Part shown: in pieces, positions 52,613 through 60,399 of the stretch | Layout of the letters: each line of letters opens with the position of its first letter | How positions within the stretch are numbered: the first letter of the stretch is position 1 | Assembly (NCBI RefSeq): GCF_029194005.1 | Contig: NZ_JARFVA010000001.1 | Span: forward strand, 930,001-994,000 | Length of the DNA: 64,000 nt | DNA from: Flagellimonas okinawensis | GTDB lineage: Bacteria > Bacteroidota > Bacteroidia > Flavobacteriales > Flavobacteriaceae | Reading direction: 5' to 3' | Notes under the pieces: model-generated | Database searches by the model: none | Told to the model about the DNA's origin: nothing | What the model saw: the letters and a program-made list of their open reading frames with translations, nothing else | Position numbers and translations under genes: made by a program

Positions 52613-53274
52613 TTCTAGAAATTGACAACATAGAACTCTCCTTCAACAACAAAAACATTTTGAGAGGAGTGTATTTAAAAGCCGAGAGCGGAAAAGTTAC
52701 AGGTATTTTGGGTAGAAACGGCTCTGGAAAAACATCATTGCTCAACATTTTATTTGGGAGTGTAAAGCCTAAATACAAATCCATCCGGATTGATGGGAAA
52801 TTTATGAAAGGCCCCTTATTTCAAAAGAATCAAATCGCCTATTTACCTCAACACAGACTCCTTACTGGAAATATGAAAGTAAGTAGCAGCCTCAAATTGT
52901 TTAATATTGATTGGAATAACCTTATAAACGATTTTGAACATTTCAAACCATTCAAAAACCACTTTACTTCGGAACTTTCGGGAGGTGAACTCAGATTATT
53001 GGAAACCTATCTTATCTTGAATAGCAACAAAAACATTATACTCCTTGATGAGCCTTTTTCCAATCTAGCACCCTTATATATTTCCAAGATCAAGGACATC
53101 ATTCAAGCACAAAAAGTCAATAAAATCATACTGCTGACTGATCATTTGTACGAAGAAATTGTTTCGCTGAGCGACGATTTGTATTTTCTGAAAAACGGAT
53201 GCTCCAAATTGATTCACAATATGGCTGACCTCGAAAACGAGGGCTATTTACCTATTAATTCCCAACAAAAGTAG
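52609..53274 (+). CDS. ABC-type ATPase with mini membrane partner
   Basis: A 221-residue ABC ATPase. Walker A GILGRNGSGKTSLL (about 32-45), Q-loop near IAYLPQHRL, signature ELSGGELRLLE, Walker B NIILLDEPFSNL and H-loop LLTDHLYEE are all intact, so it should hydrolyse ATP. It starts at TTG (52609), overlapping the stop of the mini membrane gene. The last 20 bases overlap the 3' end of the convergent DUF3570 gene. No full-size permease or binding protein is nearby, so transport is inferred, not shown. Confidence 0.85.
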   Translation: MILEIDNIELSFNNKNILRGVYLKAESGKVTGILGRNGSGKTSLLNILFGSVKPKYKSIRIDGKFMKGPLFQKNQIAYLPQHRLLTGNMKVSSSLKLFNIDWNNLINDFEHFKPFKNHFTSELSGGELRLLETYLILNSNKNIILLDEPFSNLAPLYISKIKDIIQAQKVNKIILLTDHLYEEIVSLSDDLYFLKNGCSKLIHNMADLENEGYLPINSQQK

Positions 53275-54550
53275 TCCCCAACGTCACGATAAAGGCATTA
53301 AGCCCGTCGCTCCTATCGTATTGGCTAAATCGCAAATTGATGGTTTTCAACCCAAAATTAAGTACTCTGGCAGTTGTAAAAATATCTTTGTACTGAACTC
53401 CCATCCCGTATTGATGAGCATCATAATCAGACAAATCGTAGTCCGAAGTATAAAACTCGTATGTAGACAGTGCTTGCTCTTTGGGATAAAAATAATCCGC
53501 TGCAGTCTGAGTGTAATACCGATATGTGGGATACAATGTAAACTTATCGGTAAGCTTTATTGGGGCTTCTAAACTAGCCGTATGCGAACTGATGCCCCAA
53601 TCGTCCCAATAATAACGGTAATAGGAACGCAATATCACCACATCGTTCAAATAATAATTCAATCGGCCGCCCACAGGTATTTTAAAGCGGCTATCTGGCA
53701 ACTGCTCCACGTTGTCCGCCAACTGGAACTCATCAATAAAAAAATCCTCAAAATCCGAAAAGTAAACACGCTGGAACGGCGTGCTCAACAATCCGTTTTG
53801 GGAAACTACATCCATAAACAAGGCTCCTTGTAATTTCTGACTCAAAATCTGTGAAAAACTAAGGGATACTGAGTAAGAATTCCTGTTCTCGCTTTCAAAT
53901 TCAGAAAAAATTGGGCGGTATGTCCCATTTCCCGTAATGCGATCATCAAAAAAACCATCACGCAATTCTATCGGGTATTGCGAATTCCATTTATCCAAAA
54001 ACACACGACCACTTAGTGTAATTTCAGTATTCTTTTCATTGAACAATTTGGTATAGCTTCCACCAAAACCAATTGAAAAATAATCGTATTCCGAAGAAAA
54101 ATAGGCGTTGGCACTCCAAATAGTGTTCCGATCATCCGAACTATGTTGGTATGTGGGATTGATATAAACCAAGACATCTTTACGCGACTCTCCAGAAGAG
54201 GCATCGAACGGAGTTACATTGAGACCTCCATCCAAAGGGTTTACATTACTGGATGATGCCGAAGTGTAAGCTGACAGACCAACATCAACCGTTAAAATAT
54301 CGTCCTCGTTCATGGGCATTCGAAGAACAATGCTGGATGTGGCATCGGTTAATTCTTCGGTTCCTTCTCCACCGGTAACGGCGGCATTTTGTCCATCTTG
54401 ATTGTAATAACTGAACAATAAATCGACCTCACTTGCTTCCAGAACCCTTCGCTTGTAAGAAGTATCGTCTTGCTGTGACCAGCCGATGAATGCCATGGAA
54501 AAGAACAAGACCATGCAAGCGGATTTTACTATTCTGGACAATTGGGTCAT
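53255..54550 (-). CDS. DUF3570 outer-membrane beta-barrel protein
   Basis: A 431-residue exported protein: signal peptide ending GWSQQ, then a barrel of long amphipathic strands ending FIVTLGTTFVGN. The N-terminal part (RVLEASEVDLLFSYYNQDGQ) and the layout are typical of DUF3570. DASSGES (116-122) and LTDATSS (68-74) are Ser/Thr-rich loops. Last gene of the Rieske-thioredoxin-ApbE-DUF4266-DUF3570 cluster. The ATG at 54550 is preferred to the in-frame 54583 because it begins at the signal peptide. The protein's ligand is unknown. Confidence 0.85.
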   Translation of the reverse strand: MTQLSRIVKSACMVLFFSMAFIGWSQQDDTSYKRRVLEASEVDLLFSYYNQDGQNAAVTGGEGTEELTDATSSIVLRMPMNEDDILTVDVGLSAYTSASSSNVNPLDGGLNVTPFDASSGESRKDVLVYINPTYQHSSDDRNTIWSANAYFSSEYDYFSIGFGGSYTKLFNEKNTEITLSGRVFLDKWNSQYPIELRDGFFDDRITGNGTYRPIFSEFESENRNSYSVSLSFSQILSQKLQGALFMDVVSQNGLLSTPFQRVYFSDFEDFFIDEFQLADNVEQLPDSRFKIPVGGRLNYYLNDVVILRSYYRYYWDDWGISSHTASLEAPIKLTDKFTLYPTYRYYTQTAADYFYPKEQALSTYEFYTSDYDLSDYDAHQYGMGVQYKDIFTTARVLNFGLKTINLRFSQYDRSDGLNAFIVTLGTTFVGN

Positions 54551-54582
54551 AAGCTTTTTTATATGATTAGATAGTTGCAGCA

Positions 54583-54792
54583 CTAATTACATCCGCACCC
54601 GCCTCCTGTTTTACCACCATTTGCTCCCGAAGAAGCTTCCCTGTAAATATGGAAATTGGTCTCAAACCTTTCGCAGGGCCTTGCACTCAATTGCATTTCT
54701 TCATCGTTCACATATACCTTGTCGTACTCGCGAACGGCAACACAGGAGCTTGAAAAAACTAAGAGTAGCAATAAAAAAAACGGTCTTCCCAT
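54583..54792 (-). CDS. DUF4266 small cysteine-tailed lipoprotein
   Basis: A 69-residue lipoprotein: lipobox FSSSC, a short middle (LSARPCERFETNFHIYREASSGANG), and a glycine-rich tail ending GGGCGCN. The Cys-Gly-Cys-Asn end is characteristic of DUF4266 as I know it. The cysteines could bind metal, form a redox pair or carry a modification. It lies 12 bases after apbE and immediately before the DUF3570 gene, its usual neighbour. Confidence 0.85.
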   Translation of the reverse strand: MGRPFFLLLLLVFSSSCVAVREYDKVYVNDEEMQLSARPCERFETNFHIYREASSGANGGKTGGGCGCN

Positions 54793-54804
54793 ATACTAAA
54801 TGTA

Positions 54805-55800
54805 CTAATTCGTATCGAACATTATTCCTGAACTGCGATGAACTTTATTCTCAGAATCCACGACAACGGCCTCTACCCCATCAATTTGATTGATCATATG
54901 CAGACCAACATCACGGCCCATCGTAAAGACCGCGGTAGCCAAAGCATCACACAACTCTGCTTGCTTGGCGAATATGGAAACACTATTGATGCCTTTGGTA
55001 GGGTAACCCGTTCTTGGATCAATAATATGAGAATATTTTTCACCGTTGAGCATTATATATTTTTCGTAATTCCCTGAGGTCGCCACCGATGACTCTACAA
55101 TTGGGAGCCAACTAAATACTTTGTCCTTGCTCAGTGGATTGGCAATCCCAACCAACCATTTTTCACCTGTAACCTTGGTACCCCAAGTAGTAAGATCGCC
55201 TGAAGCATTTATAATTCCGCCCTTCACATCTTTGGATACGAGTAGGTCCTTCGCCTTATCAGCGGCATATCCCTTACCAATGGCACCAAAACCAATTTTC
55301 ATCCCTTTTTCTGGGAGATATACGGTTAGGTTTTCCTGATCCAATTGAATTTTTTTGAATCCAACCTTTGCAACTGAGTGTTTAATTTCTGTTGTAGTAG
55401 GCACCTTATCCATGGTTCCATCGAACTTCCAGATATTGTCCATGGAGGCATAGGTAATATCAAAAGCCCCATCGGTAATTTCGGATATTTTTATGGCCCG
55501 CTCGATTAAATTGAACAACTCTCGACTAACCTTAACTGGCTTTATTCCCGCATTTTTGTTGATCAGTGTGGTTTCCGAATTTTCGCTCCAAGAAGAAATA
55601 ATGGCTTCTATACGTTCAATTTCCGATACGGCTTCATCTATGTTGATATAGCCAATTTCTTCATTCGGTGCCACAACGGTTATCTCAAAGCGAGTCCCCA
55701 TTAATTTCAGGGTCTTTTTTACCGTGACATCCGTTTGCCTCGACTGCCCGAACGACAGCAGGCAAAAAAGACTGCAGGTCAAGGCAACAAGGTTTTTCAT
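54805..55800 (-). CDS. apbE: FAD:protein FMN transferase
   Basis: Attaches FMN covalently to Ser/Thr of exported redox proteins, using FAD and Mg. The 331-residue protein has a signal peptide (ending SFGQS). Motifs fit ApbE: MGTRFEIT, DGAFDITYASMDNIWKF, GFGAIGKGYAADKAKDLL, GGIINASGDLTTWG and the metal/adenine-site segment HIIDPRTGYPTKG. It acts in the periplasm. No NqrC, RnfG, FMN-bind or other classic target is encoded in the window, so its substrate should be sought in the same operon. Its start overlaps the thioredoxin stop (ATGA). Confidence 0.94.
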   Translation of the reverse strand: MKNLVALTCSLFCLLSFGQSRQTDVTVKKTLKLMGTRFEITVVAPNEEIGYINIDEAVSEIERIEAIISSWSENSETTLINKNAGIKPVKVSRELFNLIERAIKISEITDGAFDITYASMDNIWKFDGTMDKVPTTTEIKHSVAKVGFKKIQLDQENLTVYLPEKGMKIGFGAIGKGYAADKAKDLLVSKDVKGGIINASGDLTTWGTKVTGEKWLVGIANPLSKDKVFSWLPIVESSVATSGNYEKYIMLNGEKYSHIIDPRTGYPTKGINSVSIFAKQAELCDALATAVFTMGRDVGLHMINQIDGVEAVVVDSENKVHRSSGIMFDTN

Positions 55801-56234
55801 TTCAGAAATTTATTCAGGGTCTTAATATATTTTTCCGGGCTGGTGCGGGCCACAAACCCTGTTGTGCCCAAAACATGCTGATCTTTATCCATAACCACAA
55901 CCAAAGGGAAATAACCCTTTGGGTTATATTTCTCGGCCAGGGATTTATTCTGCTTCATTTTTTCCTCGGGCAATTTATTCTGCTTCTTTCTAGGGAAATC
56001 GGCATCGTACATTACGTAATGATCCAACGCATAGGCCTGGAACTCTTCGCTATCAAAAATATGTCGCTTTAAACGGATGCAGGGAGCACACCAATCGGAA
56101 CCGGAGAAAACCAAAACTATGGGTTTGTCCTCAGCAGAGGCCTTGGTAAGGGCATCATCAAAACTTTCTTGCCATTGTTGTGCCTGTAGCATACCACAGC
56201 TGGCAAACAACAATATGTAGATTAATTTTTTCAT
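55797..56234 (-). CDS. Exported thioredoxin-fold protein
   Basis: A 145-residue periplasmic thioredoxin-like protein: signal peptide ending MLQAQQ and redox motif WCAPC (C49, C52) in SGSDWCAPCIRLKRHIF. The PRKKQNKLPEEKMKQNKSLAEKYN insert and YFPLVVVMDKDQHVLGTTGF fit the thioredoxin_7/DsbD-gamma-like group. It could keep the Cys residues of the neighbouring DUF4266 or Rieske protein reduced, or help maturation. It lies 21 bases downstream of the Rieske gene and overlaps apbE by four bases. Confidence 0.9.
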   Translation of the reverse strand: MKKLIYILLFASCGMLQAQQWQESFDDALTKASAEDKPIVLVFSGSDWCAPCIRLKRHIFDSEEFQAYALDHYVMYDADFPRKKQNKLPEEKMKQNKSLAEKYNPKGYFPLVVVMDKDQHVLGTTGFVARTSPEKYIKTLNKFLK

Positions 56235-56255
56235 TCGATTTGGGGATTCTAAAAA

Positions 56256-56696
56256 CTATTCATAAACCCGTAAAACAGAGCCATTGAGTTCTGTATTGTA
56301 GACTGTCAGTGCTCTGGCCGGAGTCCCATCCACTTGATTGAGCGGTGTTCCATTTTGATCAAATCGTGAACCATGCACATCGCAGTAAAAGATACCTCCA
56401 CTCTGGTCTACAAAACGAACTTGATCGTACGATTGATGACTACAAACTTGGCTTGCTGCCACATACTCTCCTTGGAGATTTCTGGCCACAACCACTAAGT
56501 CCTTCAGAATAAAACCGCCATTTTGGGAAAGATTGGAAGCTTCTGCCGATGTTAGGTCGATCGTAAAGTCGACTCCAGTAGGCTCTTCCACTAGATTTCC
56601 ATCAATATCATCGTTGGAACATCCTTGTAAACAGGGAAATGTAAGGGCAAAGGCTGCGCCTGCACCCAAACTTCGAAGAAACTCTTTTCTCTCCAT
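56256..56696 (-). CDS. Rieske [2Fe-2S] lipoprotein
   Basis: A 146-residue envelope Rieske protein. The N-terminus carries a hydrophobic signal with lipobox LQGC (Cys26). The cluster ligands are C85-x-H87 (VCSHQS) and C105-x-x-H108 (YCDVHGSRF). It resembles soluble Rieske ferredoxin-like domains rather than a full cytochrome bc subunit, and no cytochrome b is encoded nearby. First gene of the redox cluster, so it may pass electrons to or from a flavinylated partner. The exported Fe-S cluster implies Tat or specialised export; no clear twin arginine is visible (MERKEFLRS). Confidence 0.9.
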   Translation of the reverse strand: MERKEFLRSLGAGAAFALTFPCLQGCSNDDIDGNLVEEPTGVDFTIDLTSAEASNLSQNGGFILKDLVVVARNLQGEYVAASQVCSHQSYDQVRFVDQSGGIFYCDVHGSRFDQNGTPLNQVDGTPARALTVYNTELNGSVLRVYE

Positions 56697-56743
56697 AGCG
56701 TAAGGTTTATATAAATTAACGCTATTTATAAAGAAATCGTATG

Positions 56744-57922
56744 CTAATATTCAAACTTGCCGTAAGGGCTCTGGATGGTCAATTTTTTATTTTCGGATGA
56801 TTCCACGTGTCCCACAATCTGTGCATCCACATCAAAACTTTGTGAAATGGCAATGATTTCCTCTGCAACCTTCTCATCTACATACAATTCCATGCGATGA
56901 CCACAATTGAACACTTGGTACATTTCTTTCCAATCGGTCCCGGATTGTTCTTGAATCAATTTAAACAAAGGTGGAATGGAAAACATATTATCCTTGATGA
57001 TGTGGAGATTTTCCACAAAGTGAAGGATTTTGGTCTGGGCACCGCCACTGCAATGTACCATACCGTGAATCTCATCGGAAGAATATTGCGCTAACACTTT
57101 TTTGATAATGGGTGCGTAAGTTCTCGTTGGAGACAGAACCAGTTTTCCTGCATCCAGAGGGGAATCGGATACTTTATCCGTTAGTTTGGTGTTCCCCGAA
57201 TACACTAATTCCTCAGGAACGGATGCATCGAAACTTTCAGGATATTTTTCTGCCAAATATTTAGAGAACACATCGTGTCGGGCCGAGGTTAAACCATTAC
57301 TTCCCATTCCCCCATTATACTCGGTTTCATAACTCGCCTGTCCAAAGGAAGCCAAACCAACGATAACATCTCCTGCTTTGATATTGGCATTATCGATGAC
57401 GTTCTTTCGCTCCATTCTTGCCGTTACAGTGGAATCTACAATTATGGTACGAACCAAATCCCCTACATCGGCAGTTTCCCCTCCCGTGGAGCGGATGGTA
57501 ATCCCGTGTTTGTCCAAATCTGAAATCAGTTCCTCAGTCCCATTGATGATGGCTGAAATCACTTCTCCGGGAATCAGGTTTTTATTTCGCCCAATGGTAG
57601 AGGACAACATAATATTGTCAGTGGCACCCACACAGATCAGGTCATCAACGTTCATGATAAGCGCATCTTGGGCAATTCCTTTCCAAACCGAAATATCTCC
57701 TGTTTCCTTCCAGTACATATAGGCCAAAGAGGATTTGGTACCTGCACCATCGGCATGCATTACCAAGCAATGGTCCTCACTACCGGTCAAATAATCGGGT
57801 ACAATTTTGCAGAACGCTTTGGGAAAAAGTCCTTTATCAATGTTTTTGATGGCATTGTGCACATCTTCCTTGGAGGCAGAAACACCTCTTTGCGCATATC
57901 TTTTACTGGTATCCGATGACAT
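56744..57922 (-). CDS. purM: Phosphoribosylformylglycinamidine cyclo-ligase
   Basis: AIR synthase, fifth step of purine synthesis: ATP-dependent ring closure of FGAM to AIR. The 392-residue protein has the PurM fold: YAQRGVSASKEDV, the ATP-grasp-like glycine region HADGAGTKSSLAY, ISTIGR-like LSSTIGRNKNLIP, GGETADVGDLVRT, and the C-terminal GMVHCSGGAQTKIL with VFNCGHRMELYV. Slightly longer than the roughly 345-residue E. coli enzyme, as is usual in Bacteroidota. Confidence 0.95.
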   Translation of the reverse strand: MSSDTSKRYAQRGVSASKEDVHNAIKNIDKGLFPKAFCKIVPDYLTGSEDHCLVMHADGAGTKSSLAYMYWKETGDISVWKGIAQDALIMNVDDLICVGATDNIMLSSTIGRNKNLIPGEVISAIINGTEELISDLDKHGITIRSTGGETADVGDLVRTIIVDSTVTARMERKNVIDNANIKAGDVIVGLASFGQASYETEYNGGMGSNGLTSARHDVFSKYLAEKYPESFDASVPEELVYSGNTKLTDKVSDSPLDAGKLVLSPTRTYAPIIKKVLAQYSSDEIHGMVHCSGGAQTKILHFVENLHIIKDNMFSIPPLFKLIQEQSGTDWKEMYQVFNCGHRMELYVDEKVAEEIIAISQSFDVDAQIVGHVESSENKKLTIQSPYGKFEY

Positions 57923-57944
57923 ATGAAAGGTTTGGGCAAAAATA

Positions 57945-57979
57945 ACGGAAAGCCATCAAATAATTGATATGCTTTCCGT
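57945..57979 (-). terminator. Terminator of glnN
   Basis: Perfect 9-bp stem ACGGAAAGC/GCTTTCCGT with an inner pairing ATCAA/TTGAT; a T-rich stretch follows on the minus strand. It separates glnN from purM. Confidence 0.75.
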
Positions 57980-58001
57980 CTTTTCCATTTTGTGATATTT
58001 T

Positions 58002-60188
58002 CTATTTAGAGAACAACATTTCTCGGTACTTGGTAAACGGCCAAAATTCATCAGCGATGAGTTTCTCCAAAGTATCCGAATGCTCCCGAATTTTGTCAAA
58101 ATAAGGTCTTACGTTGTTGCAATATGCCTGCGCCTTTTTATCCACTACGGACATACCGTTGGCACGCCTACGTGCATCGGCCATCTCGTCCGTTAATCTT
58201 TTTATCTCAACAATGTGCTCACCAATTTGCTCCAATATGTTCAATTGGCCCTCGGCCACTTTCTTGTGTGCCGCTCCATACACATCTTTTAGCCCCTGAA
58301 TGTTCTCGAGCAAAAGATTTTGATATTTAACAGCTGCCGGAATAATGTGGTTATAGACCATTTCTCCCAAAACGCGCCCTTCTATCTGGATATGGAAAAT
58401 GTAAGCGCCCAATTCCACTTCCTTGTGGGCCTTGAGCTCTACCTCGTTCATCACATCCATCTGCTTGAAAAGTTCATAACTTTCCTTTGAGGTAATTACT
58501 TGAAGGGCTTCTGGCGTGTTTTTATTAAAGCTCAGTTTTCTTCTTCTGGCCTCTTCCTGCCATTCTATACCGTAGCCATCACCTTCAAAACGGATGCGTT
58601 TGGAAGTTTTTATGTATTCTCGAAGCACATTGAAAACAGCTTCGTCCTTTTTCAGATTTTTCTTGTCGATAAGGGCATCAACCTCTTTTTTAAAGTCGGT
58701 CAACTGTTTGGCCACAATGGTATTCAGCATGGTCATGGGCTTGGCACAGTTCATTTTCGCACCAACGCCCCGCATCTCGAACTTGTTACCGGTAAAGGCA
58801 AAAGGAGAAGTTCTGTTCCTATCCGTGTTGTCCAATAATATCTCGGGAATCTTGCCCACAACATTGAGCTTGAGCTCTGTTTTTTCCTGTGGGGACAATT
58901 TTCCTTTTGAAACACCTTCGAGTTCATCCAAAACATCACTCAATTGTTGACCAATAAAAATGGAAATGATCGGTGGTGGCGCTTCATTGGCGCCCAAACG
59001 ATGATCATTACTGGCAGAAGTAATTGAAGCCCTTAACAATTCTTCGTAGGTGTCCACTGCTTTAATGGTGTTTACGAAAAAAGTCAAGAACTGAAGATTT
59101 TTCATTGGGGTGCTGCCCGGACTTAAAAGGTTCACTCCAGTGTCCGTGGCCAACGACCAGTTGTTATGCTTACCGGAACCGTTTATTCCAGAAAATGGCT
59201 TTTCATGAAAAAGTACCGAAAAGTTATATCTGTCGGCTATCTCTTCCATCACATCCATCAGTAATAGATTATGATCAACCGAGAGGTTCGCCTCTTCAAA
59301 AACGGGAGCCAGCTCAAACTGATTTGGCGCCACTTCATTGTGGCGGGTCTTTACAGGTATGCCTAGTTGGGTACACTCTTTTTCGAGTTCACTCATAAAT
59401 CCTAGGACCCGCGGAGGAATCACCCCAAAATAGTGGTCGTCCAATTGTTGTCCTTTAGCAGAGAAATTACCCACCAAAGTCCTTCCCGTAACGGAGAGGT
59501 CCAAACGGGAATTCACCAAGGCCTTATCTATAAGAAAGTACTCTTGCTCCCAACCTAATGTGGCGTGTACTTTTTTTACGTTTTTATCAAAATATTGGGC
59601 CACCCCTGTTGCTGCTTGATCAATGGCATGCAAGGCTCGCAAAAGTGGAGCTTTATTATCCAAAGCCTCTCCTGTGTAAGCAACAAATATGGTAGGAATA
59701 CAGAGAGTAGTCTTATACACAAAGGCAGGCGAAGTTGGGTCCCAAGCCGTGTACCCACGGGCCTCGAAAGTATTTCTGATTCCACCACTTGGAAAACTGG
59801 AAGCATCCGGTTCTTGTTGTACCAATTGTGCACCACCAAACTTTTCCATGGCCCTTCCATTGGGTAGTATATCAAAAAATGCATCGTGCTTTTCGGCAGT
59901 GGCCCCAGTTAATGGTTGAAACCAATGGGTATAATGGGTGGCCCCCATGGACAGTGCCCAGGCCTTCATACCTTCGGCAACTTGATCAGCAATTTTCCTG
60001 TCTATTTTATTTCCTTGGAATATGGCCGATTTCACTTTTTCAAAAGCCTCCTCGGTAAGGAATTGCAGCATCTTATCTTCATTAAAAACATTCTTTCCAA
60101 ATAGGTCCGAACGCTTACCCGTCTCGTTGATGTTTGCATGTGCTCTATTACGGCTTTCGGCCAAGGCTTGGAATCTTGTTTTTGGCAT
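58002..60188 (-). CDS. glnN: Glutamine synthetase type III
   Basis: ATP-dependent synthesis of glutamine from glutamate and ammonium. The 728-residue length is typical of the large GSIII form (GSI and GSII are about 450 and 340). Signature sequences: TLGWEQEYFLIDKAL, KTRHNEVAPNQFELAP, FSGINGSGKHNNWSLATD, and RNRTSPFAFTGNKFEMRGVGA. The ATG at 60188 (MPKTRFQAL) is preferred to the in-frame TTG at 60197. Divergent from the GSII gene; a minus-strand TAGATTTG (60216-60209) is a possible -7 element. Confidence 0.95.
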   Translation of the reverse strand: MPKTRFQALAESRNRAHANINETGKRSDLFGKNVFNEDKMLQFLTEEAFEKVKSAIFQGNKIDRKIADQVAEGMKAWALSMGATHYTHWFQPLTGATAEKHDAFFDILPNGRAMEKFGGAQLVQQEPDASSFPSGGIRNTFEARGYTAWDPTSPAFVYKTTLCIPTIFVAYTGEALDNKAPLLRALHAIDQAATGVAQYFDKNVKKVHATLGWEQEYFLIDKALVNSRLDLSVTGRTLVGNFSAKGQQLDDHYFGVIPPRVLGFMSELEKECTQLGIPVKTRHNEVAPNQFELAPVFEEANLSVDHNLLLMDVMEEIADRYNFSVLFHEKPFSGINGSGKHNNWSLATDTGVNLLSPGSTPMKNLQFLTFFVNTIKAVDTYEELLRASITSASNDHRLGANEAPPPIISIFIGQQLSDVLDELEGVSKGKLSPQEKTELKLNVVGKIPEILLDNTDRNRTSPFAFTGNKFEMRGVGAKMNCAKPMTMLNTIVAKQLTDFKKEVDALIDKKNLKKDEAVFNVLREYIKTSKRIRFEGDGYGIEWQEEARRRKLSFNKNTPEALQVITSKESYELFKQMDVMNEVELKAHKEVELGAYIFHIQIEGRVLGEMVYNHIIPAAVKYQNLLLENIQGLKDVYGAAHKKVAEGQLNILEQIGEHIVEIKRLTDEMADARRRANGMSVVDKKAQAYCNNVRPYFDKIREHSDTLEKLIADEFWPFTKYREMLFSK

Positions 60189-60208
60189 TTTCAACAATCT
60201 TTAATTTT

Positions 60209-60325
60209 CAAATCTACAATTAACAATTTAATAAAATATACAGTAAAAATTACTTTTTTTTCAGTCAACCCTCTTTAAAACAGGGGTAATATAAATAATA
60301 AACCCAAGTTTGTGATTTTACCCCC
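60209..60325. promoter_or_regulatory. glnN / GSII intergenic nitrogen-control region
   Basis: The region between the divergent genes contains TAGATTTG on the minus strand (60216-60209, -7 of glnN), TCAACCCTCT (60265-60274, identical to a site upstream of glnK), GGGGTAA (60283-60289) and its inverted partner in TTTTACCCCC (60316-60325). The last lies just upstream of the GSII -33 box, a position suited to an activator. Confidence 0.45.
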
Positions 60326-60333
60326 ATAAAACA

Positions 60334-60362
60334 TTGATAATTAAATGAAAAAACTATTTTTG
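60334..60362 (+). promoter_or_regulatory. Promoter of the GSII gene
   Basis: TTG (60334-60336), 18 bases, TATTTTTG (60355-60362) fits the Bacteroidota consensus. Predicted leader is about 32 bases to the ATG at 60400. Confidence 0.65.
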
Positions 60363-60399
60363 TTAATCATAAAATTGAGAACGATTAACTACCAGAATT

